DNA of 64,000 bases from Streptomyces chattanoogensis (GTDB taxonomy: Bacteria > Actinomycetota > Actinomycetes > Streptomycetales > Streptomycetaceae), in NCBI RefSeq assembly GCF_001294335.1, contig NZ_LGKG01000046.1, positions 62,001 to 126,000 on the forward strand, read 5' to 3'. The position numbers and the translations under genes were made by a program. Below are positions 17,155-27,000 of the stretch, piece after piece. Position 1 is the stretch's first letter, and each line of letters opens with the position of its first letter. The notes beneath the pieces were generated by a model. It worked only from the letters and a program-made list of their open reading frames with translations, searched no databases and was not told the DNA's origin.

Positions 17155-17353
17155 CGCCCGCCTCCGCTCTCCCGGTCACGCCGTAGCTCACCCAAGGAAC
17201 GCGTGGACGACTGGGCAGGATGTGCGGCGCAGGGGAAGGCGGGTACCCGGCAACCCGAACGGGGTGCGCGGCTGCCCCGTTCGGCGTCAGATCACCGGGC
17301 TCCCCGCAACGCGATGTGGCTGTGGCGGGCGGCCGGCAGCGGAACGTGTACAA

Positions 17354-17395
17354 GCCCGTTGCCCGTTGCCCGTTGCCCGTTGCCCATTGCCCATT
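17354..17395. repeat. Heptanucleotide tandem repeat (6 copies)
   Basis: Four copies of GCCCGTT followed by two of GCCCATT, 42 bp, in the gap between the MFS and DeoR genes, ending three bases before the end of the DeoR gene. No gene lies in it. It could change length by slippage. Confidence 0.95.
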
Positions 17396-17397
17396 GG

Positions 17398-18219
17398 TCA
17401 CGGGTGTGATGAGGCGGAGCGGGGCTGCCCAGGAGTGACCGTCTCCACGGGGACGTTCATGGCGCGGATGGCCGCGATCTCCCCCTCAGCCGTGGCCGTG
17501 TCGGTGACGACCGACGCGTACACGGCCGCCGTGCCGTACGCATACGTGGCGGTCTTGCCGAATTTGGAGTGGTCGGCGAGGAGGACGGCCTTGTTGGCGG
17601 AGGCGAGCATGGCTTCCTTGACCTCGGCGTATTCCCGGAGGGGGTGGAAGAGTCGGCCTTCGAGAACGGCGGTGGCGGACATCAGGGCGAGGTCGGCGCG
17701 GAGGCGGGAGAGGGCGGCGACGACCTCGGGGCCGGTGCAGGAGTTGAATTCGCTGTGGTAGCGGCCGCCCAGAAGGGTGATCGCGACGCCGGGGGCGGCG
17801 CCCAGGCGTTGGGCCAGGCCGATGGAGTTGGTGACGACGGTGAGCTGGGCGATGCCGGAGAGGAGATCGGCCAGGGGGTAGACGGTCGTGGAGTCGTCGA
17901 TGAAGAGGGTGCTGCCGGGGGTGATGCGGTGGGCCACCGCGGTGCACAGGGCGGTCTTGGCGGCGAGGCCGGCGCCTTCCCGGAAGCGGGTGGCAGTCTC
18001 CATCGTCAGGGCGGGGAAGGCGACGGCCCGGCCGCGTTCCTTGCGGAGCAGATGGCGGGCGGCGAGGTCGTCGAGGTCGCGGTGCATGGTCATCAGGCTG
18101 ACGCCGAAGCGGGCGGCGAGACCGTCGGTGCGGATCTCGCCGCATTCGACGACATGGCGCAGGATGGCCTGCCGCCGCTGTTCCACCTCGGCCTGCGACA
18201 GCCGTGTTCTGGCGGGCAC
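17398..18219 (-). CDS. DeoR/GlpR-family transcriptional regulator
   Basis: A 273-residue sugar-metabolism repressor. The N-terminal HTH is 'RRQAILRHVVECGEIRTDGLAARFGVSLMTMHRDLDDLAAR', and the C-terminal phosphosugar-sensing domain holds 'FIDDSTTVYPLADLL' and 'VVTNSIGLAQRLG'. I start at the GTG at 18219 because AAGGAGG sits 5-6 bases before it; an ATG seven codons upstream would leave that site inside the gene. It lies directly downstream of the dehydrogenase gene, in one operon. It probably represses this operon in response to a phosphorylated sugar or polyol. Confidence 0.9.
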   Translation of the reverse strand: MPARTRLSQAEVEQRRQAILRHVVECGEIRTDGLAARFGVSLMTMHRDLDDLAARHLLRKERGRAVAFPALTMETATRFREGAGLAAKTALCTAVAHRITPGSTLFIDDSTTVYPLADLLSGIAQLTVVTNSIGLAQRLGAAPGVAITLLGGRYHSEFNSCTGPEVVAALSRLRADLALMSATAVLEGRLFHPLREYAEVKEAMLASANKAVLLADHSKFGKTATYAYGTAAVYASVVTDTATAEGEIAAIRAMNVPVETVTPGQPRSASSHP

Positions 18220-18301
18220 ACGGTCCTCCTTGCTCGTCATGCCGATGACGTTCCATCCTCCCAGGACCCTGCCCCGGCACCCGCCCCGGCTCCTGCGGTG
18301 A

Positions 18302-19459
18302 TCAGTGCGGCTGCGGACGCACCAGCGGCTTGATCGTCGTCCGGTCGCGGGCAGCCGCGGTGAGCCCCTGCTCGGCGTCCTCCAGGGCATACCGGTGGCT
18401 GATCAGCCGGTCCAGCGCCACCTCGCCGGAGGCGGCTAGAGCGATCGCGGTCGGCCAGGTGTTGGCGTACCGGAAGGTGCCGGTGACCTCGATCTCGAAG
18501 TTCTGCACACGGGCGAGAGGGAGCGGGACGGTGTCGCCGCCCATGCCGACCAGCACGGCGCGGCCGGCCCGGCCGAGGGTGCGGATCGCCTCGTCGATGA
18601 CGGCAGGGACGCCGGAGCACTCCAGCAGAACGTCCGGCGCGAAGCCGGCGGAGGGGAGGGAAGAGAGGGGGGTGTCGTGGGGGTTCACGGTGGCTGTGGC
18701 GCCCAACTCGCTCGCAAGGGCGAGGCGTTGGGGGGAGATGTCGGTGACGATGACCTCGGTGGCGCCGAAGGCGCGGGCGGTCTGGGCGGCGATCAGCCCG
18801 ATGGGGCCCGCGCCCGTGACCAGCACCCGTGAGCCCGGAGCGACCCGGCCCTTACGGGACGCCCATACGCCCACGGACAGCGGCTCCAGCAGGGCCGCGG
18901 TCTCGGCGGTCAGCCCCTCGGGGAGGGGGTGGGCGAAGTTCTCGTCCACCGCGACGTATTCGCACAGGGCGCCGTCGACCGGCGGGGTCGCGTAGAAGGA
19001 GACGTCCGGGCAGAGGTTGTAGCGGCCCCGGCGGCATTGCGGGCAGGTGCCGCAGGGGATGCCGGGTTCGAGGGAGACCAGCTGTCCCGGCCGGTGGCGA
19101 CGTGCGCCGGGGCCGAGGGCGACCACGGTGCCGCCGGGTTCGTGACCGAGGACCATGGGAGCGCGGACGACGAAGTCGCCGATTCTGCCGTGCTCGTAGT
19201 AATGGACGTCGGAGCCGCAGATGCCGACCGCTTCGATACGGACCAGGACCTGGCCGGGGCCGGGGCGCGGCACCGGGCGTTCCTGGATCGCCAGCTGCTT
19301 GGGGGCGACGAGGACGGCGGCACGCATCGTGGACGGGATGTCCGAGGGAAGGGCGGACGGAAGGGGCGAGGGCGCCCCGCCGCACCCGCTGCGGCGGCGC
19401 CCCGCAGAAGGGAGCGGCGGCTGAGGGGGCGTAGGGCGCACAGGGGAGGTGAAGGGCAT
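18302..19459 (-). CDS. Zinc-dependent alcohol dehydrogenase (L-iditol/sorbitol type)
   Basis: About 385 residues, of the medium-chain dehydrogenase family. The catalytic zinc site is 'GICGSDVHYYEHG' with 'GHEPGGTVV'; the structural zinc site has 'CGTCPQCRRGRYNLCP'; the NAD fold is 'GAGPIGLIAAQTARAFGA'. 'GRIGDF' next to 'HYYEHG' is typical of sorbitol/xylitol dehydrogenases, which oxidise sugar alcohols to ketoses. The first 44 residues of the chosen start (ATG at 19459 after AAGGGA) are low-complexity; the core begins at MRAAVLV (19327), which has no visible ribosome-binding site. Regulated by the adjacent DeoR protein, by inference. Confidence 0.9.
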   Translation of the reverse strand: MPFTSPVRPTPPQPPLPSAGRRRSGCGGAPSPLPSALPSDIPSTMRAAVLVAPKQLAIQERPVPRPGPGQVLVRIEAVGICGSDVHYYEHGRIGDFVVRAPMVLGHEPGGTVVALGPGARRHRPGQLVSLEPGIPCGTCPQCRRGRYNLCPDVSFYATPPVDGALCEYVAVDENFAHPLPEGLTAETAALLEPLSVGVWASRKGRVAPGSRVLVTGAGPIGLIAAQTARAFGATEVIVTDISPQRLALASELGATATVNPHDTPLSSLPSAGFAPDVLLECSGVPAVIDEAIRTLGRAGRAVLVGMGGDTVPLPLARVQNFEIEVTGTFRYANTWPTAIALAASGEVALDRLISHRYALEDAEQGLTAAARDRTTIKPLVRPQPH

Positions 19460-19493
19460 AGAGGTACGTCCCTTGGGATGCGTCGAGGCAGGC

Positions 19494-19508
19494 ATCGATC
19501 GGTTCGAT
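19494..19508. promoter_or_regulatory. Small inverted repeat upstream of the polyol operon
   Basis: ATCGA-TCGGT-TCGAT lies about 35 bases before the dehydrogenase start. Farther upstream, 19540-19595 is unusually AT-rich for this genome (GTTAACG, CTATGTACTTATC), a likely promoter. The site is a candidate DeoR operator; short dyads like this also arise by chance. Confidence 0.3.
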
Positions 19509-19627
19509 GGGGAGCATTCTTAGCAGAAGACTGCCGCGCTGTTAACGCATCTTGCGTGAAGTTCTCTATGTACTTATCTTTCGAGTGATCCGGTGGGGAG
19601 GCGTCGGCGGTACGGGGAGGTTTCCCG

Positions 19628-20482
19628 TCAGCTGCACTGCCAGGTGAACATCGCGCGGTCGAAACGGCGTTGGGCAAGGTCTTCGGGGCGTATGAGCCAG
19701 TAGAGGGCGCCGCCGTCGCCCCACATCATGTCGGCGTCGTCATCCGTGTCGAACTGAGCGAGCAGCACCCAGCGGAGGGCCTCTTCCTTGATGCGGGGGT
19801 CGTCCCATGGCGGGCCGCCCAGGGCGCCGCGGGCGACCTCGGTCTCCACCTCGTCCTGCACCGGGGTCGCGTGGCCACCGATGCGGTGCTCCGTGCCCTC
19901 GGTGTGGTCCCACAGGGCCTCCTGGAAGTCCTCGTGCCACAGCGGGTGGTCGTCCGGCATCGGCGCGAACTCCCGGTAGACCACCGGGTGCCAGAGATAC
20001 GGCGCCGTCGCCTCCACCCGTGCGGTCAGCGGCACCTCGGGGTACGGCCGAATCTCCTCCGGCGCCGCCCGCTCGGCGACGGAGACGCAGGCTGGTACGT
20101 AGAGCACGCGCGCTCCCGCCCAGCTGTCGGGCTCATCGGGCGCGACCACCGCACAGCCGTCGTCCAGCTGCCCGTCGAAGTGGAAGAAGAGCAGCGTGCC
20201 TTCTGTCGGCAGGGTGATGTCGAGGACCGTGGAGGGGAGTTGGGCGCAGTCGAGTGAAGCGACGAAGGAGAGCGGGCCGTGCCCCTGCCATACCGGCCAC
20301 TCCTCGTCCTCCGGCAGCTCCGGCAGGCCGCCGAGCCGGCCGACGACCGGACCGGCACCCGTGCCGGTGTCCTTCTCCAGGCGCAGGCTCGGCCGCAGCA
20401 GGCCGATCCACCGTTCGGCGATCTCTTCGGGCAGGTGCTCGTGGGCGAGCGTGTGCAGCGCGTCGGGAGTGCTCTGTGTCAT
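19628..20482 (-). CDS. YwqG-like DUF1963 protein
   Basis: A 284-residue soluble protein with the DUF1963 pattern: 'GRLGGLPELPEDEEWPVWQGHGPLSFVASLDCAQLP' near residue 50, 'GTLLFFHFDGQ' near 95, and a C-terminal 'LLAQFDTDDDADMMWGDGGALYWLIRPEDLAQRRFDRAMFTWQCS', which closes the YwqG fold. The function of the family is unknown. No signal peptide. The gene is next to another acidic hypothetical gene on the same strand but 93 bases away, so coupling is uncertain. Confidence 0.8.
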   Translation of the reverse strand: MTQSTPDALHTLAHEHLPEEIAERWIGLLRPSLRLEKDTGTGAGPVVGRLGGLPELPEDEEWPVWQGHGPLSFVASLDCAQLPSTVLDITLPTEGTLLFFHFDGQLDDGCAVVAPDEPDSWAGARVLYVPACVSVAERAAPEEIRPYPEVPLTARVEATAPYLWHPVVYREFAPMPDDHPLWHEDFQEALWDHTEGTEHRIGGHATPVQDEVETEVARGALGGPPWDDPRIKEEALRWVLLAQFDTDDDADMMWGDGGALYWLIRPEDLAQRRFDRAMFTWQCS

Positions 20483-20575
20483 AGGAACGATGATTCACGA
20501 GCCCACTGACAATGGGCCGTCCGCGTCGTGAACCAGCAGACCAGGCACGGGCTGCCGCCTGAGTGCCGCGCCGGG

Positions 20576-21244
20576 CTACGTACGGGTCCTGGCCCCCGTG
20601 ATCCCGGCGCGGGCGGCGATGCCGAGTGCCGCCTCCCGGCGCTCGGGCGGTGTCCCGTCGGGGCACGCCGCGTCCAGGAGCTCGACCACCGCCGTCTCGT
20701 CGGCGGTGCCGTCCTCCACGCGCTGCCGGAACCGGGTGGTGGCCTCGAAGCGGGCCACACGCCGCTCGGGCGGCAGGCCGTCGGCACCCAGCGCTGCCGC
20801 CAGGCTCAGGAACTCCTCCTCCGAACCCACCCAGGGCGCGGCGCCGTCGAGCCCGTCCTCGTCCACTTCATCGGGGTACGGGATCCGGTGCCAGGCATCG
20901 TTCTCCCACCAGTAGACGAAGCCGAAGAGGTTGCCCGCCTCGTCCTCGCGCAGCTGGTCCCAGGGCAGCCAGTCCGGGCCGCCCGCCAGGAAGTCGATCT
21001 GTCGGCCGCCGACGTGGGTGTGGCTGCCGTCCGGATCCTGGCCGACGAACACGGCGCGCCCGCCGTCGAACACGGTCAGCCGCCACCAGCCGCCCGCGCC
21101 GGTCGAGTGGCACCACAGGCCGTGCTCGTCCAGGGCGTGTTCCTTCCAGTGGGTGCACGCCCTTTCCAGCACGGCGAGGGTGAGGGCCCGCGCCCACAGG
21201 CGTTCGGGACGCTCGAGGTCTTCGGGCCGGCCAGGCGCGTGCAT
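20576..21244 (-). CDS. Hypothetical acidic cytoplasmic protein
   Basis: A 222-residue protein, rich in Trp and acidic residues ('GGWWRLTVFDGGRAVFVGQDPDGSHTHVGG', 'WLPWDQLREDEAGNLFGFVYWWENDAWHRI'). The ending with repeated arginines and 'GTPPERREAALGIAARAGI' looks helical. It resembles actinobacterial proteins of unknown function and has no membrane segment. I use the ATG at 21244, after GAAGGGGG. The frame extends further upstream without coding character. Not recognised beyond this. Confidence 0.65.
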   Translation of the reverse strand: MHAPGRPEDLERPERLWARALTLAVLERACTHWKEHALDEHGLWCHSTGAGGWWRLTVFDGGRAVFVGQDPDGSHTHVGGRQIDFLAGGPDWLPWDQLREDEAGNLFGFVYWWENDAWHRIPYPDEVDEDGLDGAAPWVGSEEEFLSLAAALGADGLPPERRVARFEATTRFRQRVEDGTADETAVVELLDAACPDGTPPERREAALGIAARAGITGARTRT

Positions 21245-21359
21245 GGTGACGTTCCCCCTTCGATCGGTACGGGGACAAGCCTCGCACGACCGCCCGGGCA
21301 AGCCCCGCGCAACGGCACGGCCGGCTGACGGGTCCTTCCGGCCTCCGCGCGCAGTCAGG

Positions 21360-21809
21360 TCACGGGCGCAGAGGCGGCTGTGGTTCAAAGGCCTCCACCG
21401 CGTCCTGCCATGCCTGGGGGACGGGGATCGAGTGCTCCTCGACGGCGTTGTAGGCGATCATGGCGGACTGTCCGGTGGCGGCCGGGGCGCCGTCGCTCTC
21501 GCGCCACACGGCGTAGTCGAAGTCGAACGACTTGCCTCCGAGCCGGGAGATGCGGATGCCCACGCATACCGGCTCGCGGAAGCGCAGCGGCTGGAAATAG
21601 GCGAAGGAGATCCGGCCGACCACAAAGCCGCGTCGGCCGTCCACGTCTTCCTTGAGGACGTCTATCTGGTACGTCGCGCGGGCGCTCTCCGCCCACCGCA
21701 GATACGCAACGCTGTTGACGTGGCCCAGCATGTCCACGTCGTGGAAGGGGACTTCGAAGCGGGTGACGCAGCGGAAGCGGGACGGGTCGAAGTCGCTCGG
21801 GTCGGGCAC
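21360..21809 (-). CDS. Acyl-CoA/ACP thioesterase, 4HBT hotdog fold
   Basis: A 149-residue hotdog thioesterase. 'TRFEVPFHDVDMLGHVNSVAYLRWAESARA' contains the catalytic Asp and the GHVNxxxYxxxxExAR pattern of the 4-hydroxybenzoyl-CoA thioesterase family (YbgC/FcbC-like). The start is a GTG with GGAGGA eight bases upstream; an overlapping longer frame is not real. It is the last gene of the biosynthetic operon running from 31175, 44 bases after the ferritin-like gene. It is a candidate for releasing the finished acyl group from the carrier protein or CoA. The specificity is unknown. Confidence 0.88.
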   Translation of the reverse strand: MPDPSDFDPSRFRCVTRFEVPFHDVDMLGHVNSVAYLRWAESARATYQIDVLKEDVDGRRGFVVGRISFAYFQPLRFREPVCVGIRISRLGGKSFDFDYAVWRESDGAPAATGQSAMIAYNAVEEHSIPVPQAWQDAVEAFEPQPPLRP

Positions 21810-21853
21810 CGGATCTGTCCTCCGTCTGGGTGTGGTGTCGTGGCGTTGGGTGG

Positions 21854-23041
21854 TCAGCTCGAGTCTGCGCCACCCGGGTCGGGTGCGGCACCGATGGCGA
21901 TGGTTTCGGCCACCTGAGCCTGGCGTACGGTCAGTTCGCGTTGTTCGCGCTCCGCCGCTTGGGCCATGTCCTCGTCCCTGGCCATCAGGGTGTCCAGGTC
22001 GTACTTCGCGTACTCGATCACGCCCAGCTTCTCGTAGGCCGCCGCCACCGGCTCGCCCCACAGGCCGATATCGCGGAGAGCGGGCACCACACGGCTGAAC
22101 AGCAGGCTGCGGAAGGCCTTCATCGACGGGGAGTTCTCGATCGCCGTCACACAGTCGGCGTGATCGAGTCCCAGCGCCTGCCACATCTCGTCGCCGCGGA
22201 ACCTGCGGAACAGCAGCCGGGAACCCTCGATCACGAACTCCTGGCGGTCCTTGCGCTCCGCGCTGGACAGTTCCGCGTACAGCTGCCTCAGCGCCAGTCG
22301 GCCGAAAGCCACATGGCGTGCCTCGTCCTGCATCACATACGCCAGCAGCGCGTGCGGCAGGGGAGCGGCGCCGCCCGCCGTGGCATCCCGCAACAGCCCG
22401 AAGGCGGCCAGCGCCAAGCCCTCGATCAGTACCTGCATCCCGAGGTACGGCATGTCCCAGCGGGAGTCGGCAAGAGTCTGCTCCAGCAACTCGCGCAAGG
22501 CAGGGTTGATCGGGTACATCAGGCCCAGCTTTTCCTGTACGAAGCGGTTGTACGCCTCCAGATGCCGGGCTTCGTCGACGACCTGGGTGCTGGCGTAGAA
22601 CTTCGACTCCAGATCGGGAACCGTCTCCACGATCCGCGAGGCGCACACCAGGGCGCCCTGCTCACCGTGGAGGAACTGGCTGAACTGCCAGGCGGTGGTG
22701 TGCAGAAAGAGATCGGCGACGAACTTCCGGTCGTGGCCGAACCGCTCCCAGGTACGCGAACCATGGATCGGGATCAGTTCCTCGGGCTGGCCGAGCGGGT
22801 TCGCGCGGTCGACCTCCAGCTCCCAGGGGATGCGCGTGGCCGCATCCCACTGACGGTCTTTGCCGCGCTGGTAGAGCGCCATCAGCCGTTCGTCCCGCAG
22901 GTCGTACTCCCAGGTCATCCGGGCGTCTCCGGAGGCCGGTACCTGGAAGTCGGTGCCCGGGTCGGTCCCGGTGTCCGCGATCTCCACCGCCCGTGGGCCC
23001 GCCCCCGTGCCCGTCGCGTACGTCGTGTCCATGGTGTTCAT
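21854..23041 (-). CDS. Ferritin-like diiron oxygenase
   Basis: A 395-residue helical protein with two copies of the diiron motif. Glu127 lies in 'FLHGEQGA', Glu157/His160 in 'VVDEARHLEAY', Glu207 in 'VLIEGLALAAF', and Glu240/His243 in 'MQDEARHVAFG'. This is the four-helix-bundle ligand set of ribonucleotide-reductase-R2-, AurF- and desaturase-like oxygenases. The segment 'LMALYQRGKDRQWDAATRIPW' before the core is characteristic of this actinobacterial ferritin-like family. It starts three bases from the stop of the thioesterase II gene. Expected to use O2 to oxidise a carrier-bound substrate; the reaction (N-oxidation, hydroxylation, desaturation) is not known. Confidence 0.85.
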   Translation of the reverse strand: MNTMDTTYATGTGAGPRAVEIADTGTDPGTDFQVPASGDARMTWEYDLRDERLMALYQRGKDRQWDAATRIPWELEVDRANPLGQPEELIPIHGSRTWERFGHDRKFVADLFLHTTAWQFSQFLHGEQGALVCASRIVETVPDLESKFYASTQVVDEARHLEAYNRFVQEKLGLMYPINPALRELLEQTLADSRWDMPYLGMQVLIEGLALAAFGLLRDATAGGAAPLPHALLAYVMQDEARHVAFGRLALRQLYAELSSAERKDRQEFVIEGSRLLFRRFRGDEMWQALGLDHADCVTAIENSPSMKAFRSLLFSRVVPALRDIGLWGEPVAAAYEKLGVIEYAKYDLDTLMARDEDMAQAAEREQRELTVRQAQVAETIAIGAAPDPGGADSS

Positions 23042-23043
23042 CG

Positions 23044-23775
23044 TCAACCTCGGCTTCCGGTGGCGCTCATCGGCTGGCTGCGCAGGGCGTCGAGATACGG
23101 TTCGGGGTGCTCCCGAAAGCAGAAGTGGCCGCCGGGTACGGCTCGGAGGGTGAAGCCGGCCCTGGTCCACCGCGCCCAGCCCGCCATGGTCTCGCCGGGG
23201 CGGAAGGGATCATCGGCCCCGTACAGGCCCACGACGGGGATGCCGAGCACGGGCGGTGTCGCCGTGGCCCCCTGTTCCAGCAGGGCCAGGTCCTGCCGGC
23301 CGGCCTCGGCGGCGGCGTCCCAGACAGCGGAATGGTCGGCGCCCGCGGACACGGTGGCCCGCAGTTCCCGGGTGGCCGCCTGCAGCAGCTCCTCCGCGGT
23401 GCCGTCCAGCCGGCCGAGCAGATGCGGCGGCGGACAGCCGGAGACCACCAGCAGGGCGGGCGGGCCCGCCGCCGACCTGCTCAGCTCGGCGGCGAGCCGG
23501 TGCGCGAGCAGGGCGCCGAAGCTGTGCCCGAGAATGCCGTAGGGGCCGGAAGGAGGCCTGGCGCGCAGCTCTTCCTGTACCTGTCCGGCGAGCGCGGCCA
23601 CCGCCTGGGGGAGGGCCCGGGCCGGGGGCAGGCTGCGCCGGAGGCCCCGGCCCGGCAGATCGAGCCCGGCCAGCCGCAGCCCGGGCCCGGCCCGGCGGCC
23701 GAGCCGGGCATACGCCTGGCCCGTGCCACCGGCGTACGGTACGCAGTACAGGGTGTCGGGGAAGGGTGTGGTCAT
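23044..23775 (-). CDS. Type II thioesterase (alpha/beta hydrolase)
   Basis: A 243-residue editing thioesterase as found with PKS/NRPS clusters. 'YCVPYAGGTGQAYARLG' is the usual start; the nucleophile elbow is 'GHSFGALLAHRLA'; the Asp is in 'GLYGADDPFRP' and the His in 'VPGGHFCFREH'. Such enzymes clear wrongly loaded acyl groups from the phosphopantetheine arm. Its ATG overlaps the ACP stop (ATGA), so the two are translationally coupled. That supports a carrier-protein-based pathway here. Confidence 0.92.
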   Translation of the reverse strand: MTTPFPDTLYCVPYAGGTGQAYARLGRRAGPGLRLAGLDLPGRGLRRSLPPARALPQAVAALAGQVQEELRARPPSGPYGILGHSFGALLAHRLAAELSRSAAGPPALLVVSGCPPPHLLGRLDGTAEELLQAATRELRATVSAGADHSAVWDAAAEAGRQDLALLEQGATATPPVLGIPVVGLYGADDPFRPGETMAGWARWTRAGFTLRAVPGGHFCFREHPEPYLDALRSQPMSATGSRG

Positions 23776-24095
23776 GCCGCGGCCGCGGGCACTTCGGCGG
23801 CGAGCCGGTCGGCCAGTTCGCGCAGGGTGGGCTGGTCGGCGAGGGTCTCTGCGCTGAGGGTGACCCCGATGTCCTCGGCGATGCGGTCGCCGAGCTCCAG
23901 GGCGAGCAGCGAGTCGACGCCGACCTCGCCGATGGGCCGGTCGTCCGGTATCGGCTCCTGCTCGTCGAGGTCCAGTCCCTCGCGGACCAGGGCGGTGAGA
24001 TAGCCGAGCGCGGCGTGCTGGACCGGCGCCCGGTCCGGGGCGTGGGGCCGGGCACGCAGGTCGTCAAGGATTTCCAGCAGTGCAGCAGCGGTCAC
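23772..24095 (-). CDS. Discrete acyl carrier protein
   Basis: A 107-residue carrier protein. The phosphopantetheine site is 'IGEVGVDSLLALELGDRIAEDIG', where the Ser of GVDSL is modified; the ending 'LADQPTLRELADRLA' is the usual helix IV. The start is GTG after GGAGGA and overlaps the stop of the megasynthase (GTGA). It gives the pathway a second carrier besides the one inside the megasynthase, so it may hold the elongated acyl chain for the iron enzymes. An annotation using a much longer frame would hide this gene. Confidence 0.88.
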   Translation of the reverse strand: MTAAALLEILDDLRARPHAPDRAPVQHAALGYLTALVREGLDLDEQEPIPDDRPIGEVGVDSLLALELGDRIAEDIGVTLSAETLADQPTLRELADRLAAEVPAAAA

Positions 24096-27000
24096 GTCGT
24101 CCTCCGTTGGGTTCCGTCGATCCAGTAGCGACGCTTTTCGAAGGGATAGGACGGGAGCCTGACCCGGTACGGCAGGGGTCCGTTGACCGCACGCAGATCG
24201 AGGTCGCCGCCGAGGGTGTAGTAGAGGCAGGCCGCGGTGCAGAGCGCCTCGAAGTCCACCAGGTCCACGGGTACGGGGAGACCGGTGCCGGGCGCGGCGG
24301 GGAAGTGGGCGCGCAGGACCGCCCCCTGGCCGGCGGCGTCCTCCTCGGTGACCGGGATGCCCCAGCCGCGCAGGGTCCCGGCCGCGGCCCGCGGGCTGAG
24401 CGTCCGTTCCGTGGTGGTGCTGCCGCCGGCGGCGAGTCGCAGTGGGGGTGCCGAGGTCACGGGGACGGTGCGCGGCGGGTCGGTGAGCCATTTGTCGAGT
24501 GCGGCCAGCAGTTCGGGCAGGGAAGCGGCATGGAAGGCCGCCCGGTGTGCGAAGCGGGTGCGGTGCTCGGCCAGTGTTCCGGCGACGGCGGTGAGTTCGG
24601 GCGCGTCGGAGCGCAGTGCGGCGGCGAGCCGGGCGACGGCCTCGCGCAGTGCGCCGTCGGTCCTGGCCGACACCGGAACGATCACACGGCGGCCCGTGGG
24701 CGCCGGGCAGCGCTCGGCGGGTGGGGCCTCCTGCAGGACGACGTGGACGTTCGTACCGCTGAAGCCGAAGGAGCTGACCCCGGCGGCGCGGGCGGTGTCG
24801 TCGTGCCGCGGCCAGGGCAGCGGTTCGGCGGCGGCGGCGAGCCGGGCGCCGGACCAGTCGGCCTTCGGGTTGGGGCCGTGCGGCAGCGGCAGGGCCGGGA
24901 ATGCGGCGTGTTCGAGGGCGAGGACCGTTCTGATCAGTCCGGCGATTCCGGCCGCGGCCTCCAGGTGCCCGAGGGACGACTTGACCGAACCGATGCGCCA
25001 GGTGTCCCCGTCCGCCCGGCCGGCGCCGTACACCGCGCCGGTGGACGCCAGCTCGATGGCGTCGCCGAGCGCGGTGGCCGAGCCGTGGGCCTCCACATAA
25101 CCGATGCTGGAAGGCGCCAGCCCCGCATCGCGCAGGGCGTCGGTCATCACCTCGCGCTGGGCGCTGCCGGAGGGGGCCGTGATGCCGTTGCCGGAGCCGT
25201 TGTGGTTGAGGGCGCTGCCGCGGATGAGCGCGCGGACCGGAAGACCCTGGCGGCGCGCGGCGGAGAGCGGCATCAGGACCGCGACCCCGCACCCTTCGCC
25301 GCGGACATATCCGTCGGCGGTCTCGTCGAAGGGCCGGCAGCGCCCGCTGGGCGACAGCACCCCCAGCCGCGTCAGCGCCTCGGTCGGCTCATCCGCCAGC
25401 ACCAGGTTGACCCCGCCGACGACGGCCCGTTCACACTCGCCGTGGCGCAGCGCCCGGACCGCGAGATGGACCGCGGCGAGCGAGGACGAACAGGCGGTGT
25501 CCACCGCGAGGCTGGGCCCGCGCAGGCCGAGGTGGTACGAGATCCGCCCGGCTGCGGATGCGGGGCTGGCACCGACCCCGGTGAACCGGGAGATTCGTCC
25601 GTGCTCGGCGATCCGTGCGTAGTCCGCCGACGAGATGCCGACATAGACCCCCGTGCGGGAGCCGCGCAGCGACCGCGGATCATGCCCGGACTCCTCCAGC
25701 GCGGCCCACGCCGTCTCCAGCAGCAGCCGGTGCTGGGGGTCCATGGCGCGGGCCTCGGGCGCGCTGACCTCCAGAAGCGGCGCGTCGAGGCAGTCGATGT
25801 CGTCGAGAGCGCCGAGCCTCATGGACGAGTCGTCACCGGCCGGGAGTCCGGGCAACTCGCGTCGCTCCGGAGGTCTTCCGGTGGTGAGATCGCGGCCATG
25901 GCGGGTCAGTTCCCAGAAGGCGTCGGTATCGGCGGCTCCGCCGGGCATCCGGCAGGCGAGGCCGATCACCGCGATCGGCTCGGCGGGCTCCGGCCGCGGT
26001 GCCGGGACGTCCGCTCCCGCCCCGGCCGCCGCTTCGCGGCGCGACAGCTCGTCCGCGAGGGCCACCACCGTGGGCTGCTCGAAAAGCAGTCCGACCGGGA
26101 CGTCCCGTCCGAGCCGCTCCTGGATCGCGGTGGCGGCCTCGACCGTGCCGAGGGAGTCCAGGCCGAGTTCGGTCCACTTGCGGTCGCGCGCCACTTCCTC
26201 CACGGGGACGGCGAGCACCTCGGCCACGGCCCGGGCAATCAGCTCCGCCATCGCCTTGCCCGGCCCTGCGGGGCCGTCCGACGGTGCGGATCCGTCGCGG
26301 GCCGGTGGCCCGTCCCGGCGCTCCGGCCCCGCACCGGACGCCCGCGCCTCGAAGTCCGTGCGGTGCAGTTCCTCCAACGCGGCCCGGCGCAACAGGTCGC
26401 GGCAGAGCGAGCGGCGGACCTTGCCGCTGCTGGTTTTCGGCACGGCTCCGGACGCCACCACGACGGCGAGCCGCACCCCCACTCCACAGGCTGCGGTAAC
26501 GGCGGCACGCAACCGTCGGGCAACTCCGGCCAGCTGTTCCGCATCCAGGTCGGTGCGGCGGGCCTCGGCCACCAGCGCCACCTCTTCGCCGTGCACCCCG
26601 TCCAGGGCGAAGGCGGCGGCGCAGCCGGGCCGGAGTTCGGGAACGGCCCGCCAGGCCGCCTCCTCCAGCTGGGCCGGTGCGATGTTGCGGCCGCGCACGA
26701 TGATGAGGTCCTTGATGCGGCCGACCACCACCAGGTGCCCGTCCTGCAGATAGCCCAGGTCGCCGGTGCGCAGATACGGGCCGTCGCCGTCGGCCAGACG
26801 TGCTCCGAAGGCGGCCTCGCTCTCCTCGGGCCGGTCCCAGTAGCCGGCGGCCACGCTCGGCCCGCGCAGCCAGATCTCCCCCTCCTCGCCGTCGGCCAGG
26901 ACGCGCCGCTCGTCCGGTGCGACGATACGGACCTCCAGACCGCGCGGTTCTCCACTGGCCACGGCCTTTCGCCCGGGGACGACCAGCGGTTCGCGGTGCC

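Noticed and set aside
21810..22646. N-terminal extension of the hotdog thioesterase frame
   Set aside because: It lies over the ferritin-like gene in a different frame, while the GTG at 21809 has a proper ribosome-binding site and fits the family length.
23772..25292. A 506-codon minus-strand frame leading into the ACP
   Set aside because: Only its last 107 codons are coding (the ACP). The upstream part lies over the KS in another frame and reads as Arg/Pro-rich nonsense; the ACP has its own GTG and ribosome-binding site.
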